DNA of 64,000 nucleotides from Monoplex corrugatus (lineage: Eukaryota; Mollusca; Gastropoda; Littorinimorpha; Ranellidae). The notes under the pieces are model-generated. The model was not told the DNA's origin. It did no database searches and saw only the letters and a program-made list of their open reading frames with translations. How positions within the stretch are numbered: position 1 is the stretch's first letter; each line of letters opens with the position of its first letter. The stretch spans positions 24,026,340-24,090,339 of the forward strand of contig CM060314.1 of assembly GCA_030674185.1 (NCBI GenBank). The letters run 5' to 3'. Of this stretch, positions 1-25,846 are shown in pieces. The position numbers and the translations under genes are program-made.

Positions 1-41
1 AAAAAAAAAAAAAAGCTGACAAAAACATTTAGTGAACTCAC

Positions 42-15858
<15,817 letters not shown>

Positions 15859-16399
15859 TTTGATGCAAGTTACTGCTTTCTGAAAAACAGGACACCAGTT
15901 TTAAATTTTGGCAAATAAATACAATGGGTTACATAAAACAAAACAAACAGAAAATCAAGGCCTCTTTACTTTCAGTTTCATTTTATGTTTTGTCAATGTC
16001 TATTTTACTAGACTGAAAGTTTTGATTTTATTCCTGTAAACTGTAACCTGCATGCTGTTGACACTGATCATTGGCAAATTCGAGATCCCATTCAGGGCAT
16101 GTCAGACCTTGCTGAACAGCAAGCCAGCTACCCAAGGGAGAGATGAACATAAGAGTGTAGCCTGAAAGGAGGACTCTTGGTCTGGAGGCTGGGCTGGACC
16201 TGGTTGGTGCACGTTGTGTGGCTATGTCCCAGGGTTTGTCATCTCTCCACCTTGCCATTCCGTTTGTAAACTAAGTAACTGATGACTGGGTCTGAATGGT
16301 CATGCAACACATGGACAGCCCCCCTTTGCTCGATGAAATGACTGTTCTTCTTCTTCTTCTTCCAGGGAAGCCACCGTAATCAACCAGTTGATTATTCTG

Positions 16400-16800
16400 T
16401 CACTTTGGAGGAGATCGGAAGCATAAAAAAAAATTCCAAAAGCCTATTAGTGAATTTGGAGGCCCTTGACACAAAGGCATCAATGGTTGTTAAAAAAAAA
16501 ATCAAAAAATCTTATTTAGTGAGTTTGGAGGCCCTCGACACAAAGGTGTCAATGGTTATGGCCTCCACGACGCTCTGGGGCAGGCGGTTCCAGTTGCGGA
16601 TTGTTCTTGGTAGAAAAGTCTGTTGTTGGTATTGTGTGCAGCACCCGGTTGATTATATTGATGTTCGTGGCCTCTCCTCTGGCAGGCTATATCGTTACGA
16701 ATTTTGTAAAGCATGGTGAGGCGGGCAATTTGATGTCTGTCTTGGAGCTGTTGAGTGGCGTCAGGGGGCTTGGGAGGTGATTGTCCAGAGAGTTGCAAGG
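16400..16800 (-). pseudogene. LINE reverse transcriptase C-terminal relic
   Basis: The minus strand reads RHQIARLTMLYKIRND and, after a frameshift, FLPRTIRNWNRLPQSVVEA ending in a stop near 16450. This is the usual C-terminal tail of LINE ORF2 proteins (Arg-rich helix, LYKI, then FxPRTIRxWNxLP). Flanking 16080-17100 has weak internal direct repeats. Clade not determined. Confidence 0.65.
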
Positions 16801-17250
16801 CATTGGTGCTCCGGGTCTCATCTGCACTCTCCTGGTGCTTCTTGTTAACTTCTGCTTGTGTTTGGCCATTGACTTCAAGGAATCAGGCCTGATGACCACT
16901 GGGAAAGACCTGCTGGCTGCTCTGAGGGATGGAAAACTTAGGATCCCGTTTGGGGCATGTCTTGCTGAACAGTATGTGGGCTATGTCTTGAGTCCCCCTT
17001 TGCTTGATGAAATGACTGCTAGTGGCGTTGGGGGCATGGGAGGTGACTGAGGCACTGGTGCTCTGGGTCCTGTCCACACACCCTCGTGGTGTTTCTTGTT
17101 AACTACATTAGTCACCTCAACAAGGCCTACTAGTACTACAATATTGTTGGTAATTACGTTGGCCTTAATCATGTTACCTACAGATCCACTTGTACAATTA
17201 TAGCTGTGCAAATTTTCTTTCAATACAACTGATGTAGTGTGCTGCTAGTA

Positions 17251-18127
17251 TTAACCCTAACGCACCGTATGCCCGGTTTACCGGGCTGACATAATCAAGT
17301 CAGTATACTGAATGCCCGGTAAACCGGTCTTCTCAAAGCCACATGGATTGATTGCATGTGGGTCTAAAAATAGGCAACCAATCACAGCCAATTCTTTGTT
17401 AGTGCGGGATTTCAATTTTGCAAATCGTGCAGTGCTTTCTTCTTTGTTGTGCACAGAATTTTTCTCATTTTTTTGTGAATTATGAAGCAGTCATGTGAAC
17501 CAAGTGAACCCAGCACTTCAACTGGGAAGAGAGCAAGATCACAGCGTTTCACAACACAACAGGTACTTGAATTAGTGACACTTTCTTCCGATGAAGAGAA
17601 CAAATTCGACAAAGATTACATGCTCAGTAGCAGTGAGAGTGATTCGAGTGAGGATGAAGAAAGTATTGATGAAAGAGGGGAAGGGAGAGGAGTTAGAGAA
17701 GGGAGGCATGTCCCGCAAAGAGCTGATGGCGGAGATCAAAGTGCAGATCCAGATTGGAGTAATCTTTCACTGCAGCTGCTGTTGATTTGAATTTCAATGA
17801 TGATAGCACAGGACCAAAGAACATTCCAGATAATATAACAGATGAAAGTCAGCCTTTCGAATTCCTTTCTCTTTTTGCTGATGACAAGTTTTGGAAGAGG
17901 AGGTCGACATTCTGGGTGGATTGGCATACCAAGGTGGAGTACTGGCGTTAGATCAAAGGTCTGTCTATAGGCATAGGCTGTATTGTATTCAAGTTTCATG
18001 TGTCTCTTTCAGTTCTTTTCCATGAAATCAATAAATATGCTAGCTATACGATTTTAACCATTTTTTTGCCCAGGAGGCCAGGAAATCGATGCTGTTTTCC
18101 AATGGACATGAGGTCTGAGAGAGTTAA
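17251..18127 (+). mobile_element. piggyBac-like non-autonomous element C (877 bp)
   Basis: TTAA at 17251 and 18124 with loosely similar ends. Just inside the left end are two palindromic motifs, GCCCGGTTTACCGGGC (17269) and GCCCGGTAAACCGG (17312), likely transposase-binding subterminal repeats. ATG at 17482 encodes an N-terminus rich in Ser/Asp/Glu (MKQSCEPSEPSTSTGK; SSSESDSSEDEESIDE). Another frame near 17810 reads GPKNIPDNITDESQPFEF, like the start of the piggyBac catalytic domain. The rest is deleted. Confidence 0.7.
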
Positions 18128-18299
18128 TCTTACTCGCAACCCCCAAAGAGGAATATGGGCATGGCCTAACACTAACAGCCCTCTCCCAAATTCCAAGCAA
18201 TGCCGCCAATGGGGACACATATTGTGCAATAGACATATAGTATATATACCCTCAGAATTCTAAGTCCACAAAAACACTTCCGATCACATAGAGTCCATT

Positions 18300-18720
18300 T
18301 GAGAAAAGAAAAACCTAGTGATCAGCTACAATCTCGTCCCGGCTTTCACAATCAATGCGGCTACTGCTGGATTTTCTGATTCACCGAGACCAAAATGGTG
18401 GCGGCAGCGGCACGTGGATCAGGAATGTCCTCTAAGAGTAAGAATGAACATATGCCATGGCCATCATTACAATCATGTGTCAAACGAAGAAAACTAACCT
18501 AAAAATGAAGGTAAATTAATTACACAGCAATCGTTAATCCGACTATCATATATCATCGAATGTTCCTTTCGTTGTCACCCTGTTTTCGTTACTCATACTC
18601 ACTCGATTCCCACGCAACGTAACCTCACCCGGCTGGCTAGTCTTGGCGGAAATTGCACCAACATGTGATAATGGCTGGCGCCCCCTATACAGTATCGCCC
18701 TCGAAGGGAAGTAATTACGT
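18300..18720. promoter_or_regulatory. Candidate ABCE1 upstream/bidirectional promoter region
   Basis: CpG-containing, unlike surrounding DNA, with AAAATGGTGGCGGC at 18392 (YY1-like) and CpG-rich sequence at 18600-18700. ABCE1 needs a non-coding first exon somewhere upstream of 15880, and this is the first promoter-like stretch. No TSS evidence. Confidence 0.25.
18395..18437 (+). other. Possible plus-strand first coding exon (unrecognised)
   Basis: ATG at 18395 in context CAAAATGG encodes MVAAAARGSGMSSK, then a GTAAGA donor at 18438. It looks like a housekeeping first exon divergent from ABCE1. No downstream exon could be linked to it, and the product is unknown. It may be chance. Confidence 0.2.
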
Positions 18721-18944
18721 TGGCAAGCAGTTTTTAAAAACGCATGTGTGCATGTCTAATAAAATGTAACAGAATTGCAACCACGGAAGTAATTATTCAC
18801 CCATTCGATTACCATCCAGGGTGGATCAGAGAACCGAATAAAGCATCGGTTTCTCACAATGCTTTAGAATTATTGAAGGCTTCTTCAAACATTTTTTTAG
18901 CTAGTCTTCGTATACTTTAAGAGTGGTAGGACTTTAAAACTCAC

Positions 18945-19345
18945 TCAACTAACTAACCAACCACGGAAGCACCCTGATTGTGGATGGGATCGCCGTCTTA
19001 TTTGTCTGTTGCTCTGACTGCAGGAAGATTATCCGTCTGCCGTATCATTTATGTGGGTGCGGACGTTAAACTCCAAACAAACAAACAATCTAATAAAATA
19101 CTGCGGGCCCCAGTAGCTCAGTTAGTTTCAGCATCGGATTCACATGCTAATGGTTGTGGGTTCGAATCCCAGGGTGTGCTACATCAAAACTGGTCTTATC
19201 ATTGTCCCAGCTTAACATCATTGTTGTTCTGGATTAAATAAGACCTCCTTCTCTCACTTCCCTGGGATGGTAATCCCCGTCGGCCATATCACTTTATGTT
19301 GGTATTGACGTAAACACTGAACCAAATCAAAATCTAATAAAATGC
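18945..19345 (+). mobile_element. Two adjacent SINEs, the second with a tRNA-like head
   Basis: 19107-19185 resembles a tRNA: CAGTAGCTCAGTTAG (A-box region) and GTGGGTTCGAATCCC (B box), followed by a ~160-bp tail. The preceding 18945-19085 is a tail-only copy. Each segment is bounded by TCTAATAAAAT (about 18758, 19089, 19332). The anticodon arm does not fold properly, so this is a retroposon and not a tRNA gene. Confidence 0.65.
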
Positions 19346-19549
19346 ATCCCCTCCCTTCGCAAGGGTCACGGCTCAGCTCATTCAGGATGGAAGCTACAAA
19401 ATTTTACGGCTACTTTACAAAAAATTCTTAACGCTATTTCTCATACTGTCTGAGAGTGGTAAGACTTTCAACTCTAGGCTACAAACCGGAACGTCTCATA
19501 CAATGTCATTACGCCGACGGACTCTCGTCCCGTGCTTGCTTTTGGTTCT

Positions 19550-21650
19550 CAGCACGTCATCATCATCATCATCATCAGGTGCCCTGCCGCATGGCGTTGG
19601 CGATCATGGACTCCATCTGCCTCTATCTCTCGTTGCCCTAGCATCTCCCCCACCCTCCCCGTCCCCAGCCACTCTGCAAGTCCGTCCAGCATTTTCTCCC
19701 TGGGTCTACCCGGTGCTCTCTTTCCCTCCAGCTTTCCCGTTGTGACCAGGTGCTCCAAATCCCCCTTCCTCACAAGCCTATAAATGTTGCCTGTCTTTTC
19801 TTAATCTTCCTTATGAGTGATCTACTTGTGTCTGCCTCCATCAAGACTGTCTCGTTTGTTTTCTTTGCTGCCCATGGAACCCTCAACATTCTTCTTAGAA
19901 ACCACATCTCGGTTGCCTCAATCTTGTTCTGGCTTTGTTTGTCCACGCCTCGCATCCGTACAACAGTATTGGTTCTATATAACATTCAAGAACTCTCTTC
20001 CTGATGTTAATTGATAGCCATTTGTTGGTAAGAATGCTTGTCATCTTCTTGAATGTTGTTTTGGCTTGGCCGATTCTGCCGGCTATTTCTGATGTGCATC
20101 TGTCGTCTGATGAAATGATCATTCCCAGGTATTTGAATTTATCAATCTGTGTCAAGGTTGTGCCAATTGCTGTTGTTTTGCATGAGGGGATTTCATGTTT
20201 TTTACTGATCACCATGACTTCAGTCTTCCTACTGTTTAGTTCCAGCCCCTTACCTTTGCTTTCTATTTCTAGTATATTCACAAGGTTTTGTAGGTCTCTT
20301 TCACTTTCTGCAATTAGCACGGTGTCATCTGCATATCGAATGTTGTTTATCATTTTCCCTCCAACCTTTAATCCAGGGTCTTCTTCTAGGTTTCTCATAA
20401 TGTTTTCGCTGTAAAGTGAAAACAGATCTGGTGACAAAACACAACCCTGTCTGACTCCTCTTTTGATATTTTGGAAAGAGCTTACATTGTTTCTATTCTC
20501 ATTGCAGCTGTTTGTTCCCAGTACATATTTCTGATTATTCGTAGATCTTTTCAATCAACATTGAGTCTCTCCAGTTGGTTGATCAATTCATCATGTCTTA
20601 CCCGATCGAAAGCCTTGGTGTAGTCAACAAAGCATAAATACAAATCCTTATTCATCTCATTTGACCTCTCTATGATAGTTCTTAGGATGTATATGGCATT
20701 AAAAGTTCATTTCCCTTCCACAAATCCACACTGTTCTTCTGCTATTTCTCTTTTGATTCTATTCCTTGTCTTCATCACGACTATTCTTAACAGGATTTTT
20801 GTTACATCAAACTGATTGTGCGATGGAGTTCGCATTCTATAGCCCCTGTCTTTTTGGAAGTGCAATGAAAATTGATTTTGACATATCTTTGGGGATTTTT
20901 CCAGTGTCGTAAATTTCATTTAGGAGGACTGTTATTTTTTCTATGCCAAATTCCTCCAGGGCTTCAATCATCTCTGTAGTAATGTTGTCTGGTCCTGGGG
21001 CTTTTCCCGGTTTCATCTTTTTCAGTGCCGCTCTAACTTCATCTTTCATTATGGGTGGTCCTTCAAAGTTCTTTTTTATAATGTGTTCTTCGTTTCTGTC
21101 ATCCTCAAAAAGGTGTTAATTTACTCTCCCCATCTGTCTAATATCTTTTCTTTTTCCATGATGAGCGTGCCATCTTTCGATTTCAAGCAACCAGTTGATG
21201 TGCATATATTTTTTCTGTGGACAATTTCTTCAATTCGTCTGTACATACCCTGAGGATCCGTTTTGTGTCGGTCTTCCATTTCTTTGCACTTTGATTTCAG
21301 CCAAGCTTCCTTAGCTTCATTGCACCTATTCCTGATCTCCTTGTTTATCTTCCTGTATATCTTCCCATTTCTCTTTGCCTTCCTCCTTTCCTCCATCAAG
21401 CCCAAAATTTCATTAGTCATCCAGTTCTTTTTTGCTTTTTTTATCTGCTTTAGGGATTTCTTCACAAGCTTCATTTATCGAATTCCTCAGCTTTGTCCAT
21501 TGTTCCTCACTGTCACCAGCGTCTTCCAGAGCATTGAATTTGTTTTGAACATGTACATTAAATTTTTTACGTATCACTTCATCTGTCTTTAAGAGTCCAA
21601 GGTTTAATTTGATGTTGTTTTTGGTCTGTTTCCAGCACGTCAGGGGAGGG
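19550..21650 (-). pseudogene. 5'-truncated APE-type LINE (endonuclease-reverse transcriptase)
   Basis: Minus strand, in order: linker before the RT (KFNALEDAGDSEEQWTKLRN near 21530), RT entry (KKMKPGKAPGPDNITTEMIE near 21010), YADDTVLIAESERDL (motif C near 20330), thumb FKYLGMIISSDD, and the tail MWFLRRMLRVPWAAKKTNE near 19890, then EHLVTTGKLEGKRAPGRPRE. It has stops and frameshifts (for example before 20554 and near 20706) and lacks the endonuclease domain. It ends in an (ATC)n tail at 19559-19576. It belongs to the group commonly annotated as endonuclease-reverse transcriptase. Confidence 0.85.
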
Positions 21651-22503
21651 GAGGGGAATAACAATGTTATGAGCTTATTTTGAAACGATCCTTATCGTTA
21701 GTACTCATACACATTTAGAGTGGTAGGACTTTAAATAAACGTTACAAAACGGAGGCCTCATAAATGAACTCGGTCGTTCCTTTCCACTCAATTTGCTTTG
21801 TTGTTGTTGTTGTTGTTTTATTAACTAAGGCAGATTACTACTTGATTATTGGGCTGAAGTCCAGTACCCCTGTGTTTCTTTCTTTCTTCTTTGCTTTTTT
21901 TAAATTAAACTGCAGCCCTTTTAAGTCATTTTTAGTTTTGATAATACGAGAAACCATTGAGTCAAATGTGTGTCTGCATGTGTGTGCTTCATTCAAAGAA
22001 AGTTTTTAGTTCTACGATTTTTTTTTTTTTTTTTTTGGTTACATGTATACTACACGTCATTATTGAAGGGCCAGGAACGTTTTTGAGTCAATTTTTGAAA
22101 GGAGAAATAACCTATTTTCTCTTACTCTTTTCTCCAATTCGTTGCCGTAACTGAATGGATAAGAGCTCAGACAACATTGCAGTTTCCTTTTGGCACGTGT
22201 TTGGGGATTTGCCGATTTGCAATGGGCGGCCCAAGGAAGACAATTTCCACACGACGGATGACGGATGAGCAGCGGGGGAGAGCCCTCGCTCTGCTTGATG
22301 GTAGAAAGAAACTCTTAGGGAGAGCTAGACAACAGAAGGTCTTCAGAGAAGTAACCCCCTTTAGACAAGTGTTTCGGCCCTGAATTCCTTACACTCTCGG
22401 GGGGGCCGGGCCACATCCAGGTCATGACTCCTGGATGCCCTTCTGCTGTTGTCTATTTTTTCTTCCTTTTTTTTTTTTTTTTTTTTTCTTTTTTTTTTTT
22501 TTT

Positions 22504-22582
22504 CCACGCCGGGGATCGAACCTGGGCGATTCTGCGCTTCAGAACTGCGGTACGCGGTTTTACCAATGTGCTAACGGGGCAC
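22504..22582 (-). other. tRNA-like module in the LINE 3' UTR
   Basis: The minus strand reads GTGCCCCGTTAGCACATTGG (A-box-like) and CCAGGTTCGATCCCCGG (B box; T-arm with 4 of 5 pairs and a canonical TTCGATC loop). The acceptor and D stems do not pair well. It is followed by an A-rich tract, then about 160 bp to the element end. Likely a SINE head captured in, or co-opted as, the LINE 3' UTR. Confidence 0.6.
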
Positions 22583-22600
22583 ACATCATCTGTAGGGAAT

Positions 22601-25600
22601 TTAATCCTTATGAAGTTCACTTTTTTGGTTCCTCCTTGCCCAGATCCAGCTTGAGCTCCTTTCTGCTGCCTCTGCCATCGCTTTAAGGGCTCTAGTCCTC
22701 TTCTTCCCAGAAATGGCGAGTTGTTTCATGAGATCATAAGCGGAGGTGCCCACAAACCCTCTTGCCCCGACCTCTATGGCGAAGATTTTGACCCGCAGAC
22801 CTGCTTTCTTCAGGGTGCTGGCAAGACCGGCGTATTTTTCGGTCTTGTAGATATGTGCTTCTTCCATTCTGCTTTCGTATGGCACAGTGAGTTCTATCAG
22901 AATCACTTGTTTCGAGGAGTCAGAGTGGAGAGCGATGTCTGGTCTCATGCCTGTCTTGCTGATGACATCTGGGTAATTTCTCCACTCTGGGAGGTCTGCT
23001 GTACACTCCCAGTCGACTGCTCCATCCAGAAGACCCTTTGGCAATGTGCTGGTTGTCATAGCCCTTTCGGGCCAGACCTGTTTCCCTCCTGCTTTGTAGA
23101 ACGTTGTCATAGCAATTGGTGCGTTTGGGGTCATGGTTTTTTCGCTAACCACATCTGTGATCACTTTCAGAACTTGGTTGTGCCTCCATGTATACCTTCC
23201 TTGGGCTAGCGCTACTTTGCAAGAGCTTAGGACATGTTCCACTGTTTGTTTCTTCTGACAGAGCGGACATGCTGGGTCGTCTGCTTTCCCCCATTTCACT
23301 AAGTTTGCATTCGAGGGGAGCAGGTCATATACAGATCTGAGGAGGAAGCTTATCCTTAGAGGAGCCATGTGCCACATATCGTTCCAGCTGAGACTTCTTT
23401 GGAGTGCACTGTCCCATGTTGTCCATTGCCCCTGTTGACTTTGCTGGACTGCCTTCTGCACTCTTTTGACATCTTCTTCTTCCTTCAACTCCTGTATGAT
23501 CATGTCTCTTTTTTCCTTCCCTTTGGCTTTGGACCACCACTGCATTTTTGTTGCTCCCAGTCCCTGTCTGTTGGTTTGCGTGTGTCCAATTATTTCTTTG
23601 ATGCTGAGGTTTCTCTTGGCATTGTTTACAGCCTCTTGGACTTTCCACTTTCTGCCAGTTCTCAGCTTTGGATGAACTGCTCTCACGATATTGTCCTCCG
23701 ATTCCTCCAGCATGCTCAACAGTCTTGCTTTTCCAACTTTGTATTCCTCCACTATGGATTTCAGAGGTAGCTTCAGCATTGCTTGACGACAGTAGAATGC
23801 AACATCAGTGAGACCAGGTGGGACACCGAGCCATTTTCTTGTGTATTTGTTGATTTTGGCTTCCATTGCTTCGACTGTGCTGGTGCAAATGTCATAGATT
23901 AGCAGTGGCCACAGCAGCTTTGGTATCAGCATGAACTGTAGACACCAGACTTTGTATTTGCCTGGCAGTCCGCAGTTATCTATTTTCTTCAGGCCTTCTT
24001 CTGCTGTTTGCTTGGTTTCACATCCCCTTTGTGTGTCTTTCAGGGAGTCATCATACCATCTTCCGAGACTTTTTACTGGCTCTTCTGTGACAGTGGGGAT
24101 GGCTTGGTTGGCTACCATGAATTTGACTGAATCTGCCACTTTTCCTTTTCGCAGTGAGAGACTTCGGGATTTCTTAGGTTTGAACCTCATTCTTGAAGAG
24201 GCCACCAGCTCATCCAGCTGCTTTAAGATTTGGTGTGTCTCTTCCTCATCCGTGGACAAGACTGTTGTGTCATCCATGAAAGCTTTCAGAGGAGGCATCT
24301 GGTATCCATCTCCCAGATTCACTGGACCTGAACTCTTCATTGCAGCTTTCAAGATGACTTCCATTGCCAACACGAACAGTATGGGAGAGATTGCACAGCC
24401 CATTGCAATGCCCACCTCTAGGTCTATCCAGTCCGTGGTGTATTCTTTGGTAGAGAACCGCATTGAGAACCCTTGGAAATACTTCCTCAGCATTGTTCGG
24501 ATGTTTTCTGGGATGTGATACATTTCAAGAGCCAGCTGGATCATATCGTGTGGAACTGATCCATATGCATTCGCCAGATCAAGCCAAACTACGTCAATGT
24601 CTCTCTTCTCTGTTCTTGCTTTTTGGATGGCACCCCAAATCAACGTGGCATGTTCCAAGCATCCAGGCATTCCTGGTATGCCTCCCTTTTGGACTGACAT
24701 ATCCAGATACTTGTTTTCAGTCAGGTATTTTGTCAATCTTGCTGCCATAACAGAGAAGAAGATTTTCCCCTCGACGTTCAGAAGTGATATTGGCCTGAAC
24801 TGATTGATGCTGCTGGAGTTCTGCTCCTTCGGAATGTACACTCCTTCAGCTCTCATCCATTGGTCGCTGATCTTCTGGTTCCTCCATGCTGATCGAATCA
24901 TCTTGTGGAGCCACTCGAGCACTTTTGGGCATTTCTTGTAGAGCAGGTATGGTATTCCGTTTGGTCCAGGTGCTGACTTGGCTCTGGCTTTCTTTACTAC
25001 GTTCTTCACTTCATCCAGTGTTGGTGGTTTGTTATTGAATTTTCCTTCTGGCGCTGCAGGCCAAACCAGATTTTGGATTTCAAGTGGTGCCTCGCGCTGA
25101 GAATCGGAATATGTTTCCCTGAGATGCTGCTCTAGGGTTTCCTTGCCCACTGTGAGAGTCCCTGATTTGGGTTGTTCAAACAGCTTTCTTGCAAAGTCAA
25201 AGGGATCTTTGAAGAAACGATCTTGAGTCTTCTTTTTGCTCTTTCTTCGCCTTGCTGATTCCACTTTGCTGAGAGCATTGTGTTTGGCCTTCAGATCTTT
25301 CCAGAGTTCCAGGAGCCCTTGCTTCTCGAATTCTGAGGCAGTTTTCATTCGCTTTTTAAGCTTCCTTTTCTCCCTCCGGATGCTCTCCATCTGTTGCTGT
25401 CTTCTGGATTTCTGGGGAGGCGTTTTTGTCTTTGGCTGCTTCACTCCATAAGTGTCCCTGCAGATAGAGTATATGATGTCTCCGTATGTGTCAAGTTTGT
25501 GTTCCAGCGTACTGTTCCCTATTAGCGCATTCAGCTTAAGGACAAGTTCCTCATCTAATTTCTCCCATTGTTCTTTTGCACCGGCAGGCGGCAAATTGAG

Positions 25601-25846
25601 TTTTCCACGTTTGGCGTTAAGAGCTTGTGCAAAATCCGCATCAGAACCGTCAGCGTGGATGTCCTTGGCACTATGGTTTAATTCCTGGCCTTGGTCATCC
25701 AACGTCTCACCTGCTATCGCAGTGCGCTGCTGCTGGTTCGTATGTGTCTTCAAACAGCCCATTTTTGTCCTGTGGATCTTCATGCCGCGTTTGGTGGTGA
25801 ATCTCCTTCCACACGCACACGGAAATTCCAACTGGTCATCAATCAT
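22601..25846 (-). CDS. Reverse transcriptase with C-terminal restriction-like endonuclease
   Basis: 1081 codons without a stop, read from the first in-frame Met inside the element (25846). Order: N-terminal zinc finger CACGRRFTTKRGMKIHRTK (residues about 9-30); basic linker (about 120-220); RT with GPNGIPYLLYKKCPK, FRPISLLNVEGKIFF, motif A VVWLDLANAYGSVPHD (near 420) and motif C AFMDDTTVLS (near 525; MDD in place of YADD); zinc knuckle CPLCQKKQTVEHVLSSC (near 865); then a PD-(D/E)XK-like nuclease, RPDIALHSDSSK followed by LIELTVPYE and KYAGL (near 970-1000). This order is that of R2-group LINEs, which cut a target strand and prime from it (family knowledge). No APE nuclease is present. Confidence 0.92.
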   Translation of the reverse strand: MIDDQLEFPCACGRRFTTKRGMKIHRTKMGCLKTHTNQQQRTAIAGETLDDQGQELNHSAKDIHADGSDADFAQALNAKRGKLNLPPAGAKEQWEKLDEELVLKLNALIGNSTLEHKLDTYGDIIYSICRDTYGVKQPKTKTPPQKSRRQQQMESIRREKRKLKKRMKTASEFEKQGLLELWKDLKAKHNALSKVESARRRKSKKKTQDRFFKDPFDFARKLFEQPKSGTLTVGKETLEQHLRETYSDSQREAPLEIQNLVWPAAPEGKFNNKPPTLDEVKNVVKKARAKSAPGPNGIPYLLYKKCPKVLEWLHKMIRSAWRNQKISDQWMRAEGVYIPKEQNSSSINQFRPISLLNVEGKIFFSVMAARLTKYLTENKYLDMSVQKGGIPGMPGCLEHATLIWGAIQKARTEKRDIDVVWLDLANAYGSVPHDMIQLALEMYHIPENIRTMLRKYFQGFSMRFSTKEYTTDWIDLEVGIAMGCAISPILFVLAMEVILKAAMKSSGPVNLGDGYQMPPLKAFMDDTTVLSTDEEETHQILKQLDELVASSRMRFKPKKSRSLSLRKGKVADSVKFMVANQAIPTVTEEPVKSLGRWYDDSLKDTQRGCETKQTAEEGLKKIDNCGLPGKYKVWCLQFMLIPKLLWPLLIYDICTSTVEAMEAKINKYTRKWLGVPPGLTDVAFYCRQAMLKLPLKSIVEEYKVGKARLLSMLEESEDNIVRAVHPKLRTGRKWKVQEAVNNAKRNLSIKEIIGHTQTNRQGLGATKMQWWSKAKGKEKRDMIIQELKEEEDVKRVQKAVQQSQQGQWTTWDSALQRSLSWNDMWHMAPLRISFLLRSVYDLLPSNANLVKWGKADDPACPLCQKKQTVEHVLSSCKVALAQGRYTWRHNQVLKVITDVVSEKTMTPNAPIAMTTFYKAGGKQVWPERAMTTSTLPKGLLDGAVDWECTADLPEWRNYPDVISKTGMRPDIALHSDSSKQVILIELTVPYESRMEEAHIYKTEKYAGLASTLKKAGLRVKIFAIEVGARGFVGTSAYDLMKQLAISGKKRTRALKAMAEAAERSSSWIWARRNQKSELHKD

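Noticed and set aside
16028..16258. 76-codon minus-strand frame upstream of ABCE1
   Set aside because: No motif support; the region shares weak repeats with 16940-17020 and looks like repeat-derived DNA.
19107..19185. A functional tRNA gene
   Set aside because: A and B boxes are recognisable but the anticodon and acceptor stems do not pair, and a SINE tail follows.
22504..22582. A functional tRNA gene inside the LINE
   Set aside because: Acceptor and D stems fail to pair; only the T-arm is near canonical.
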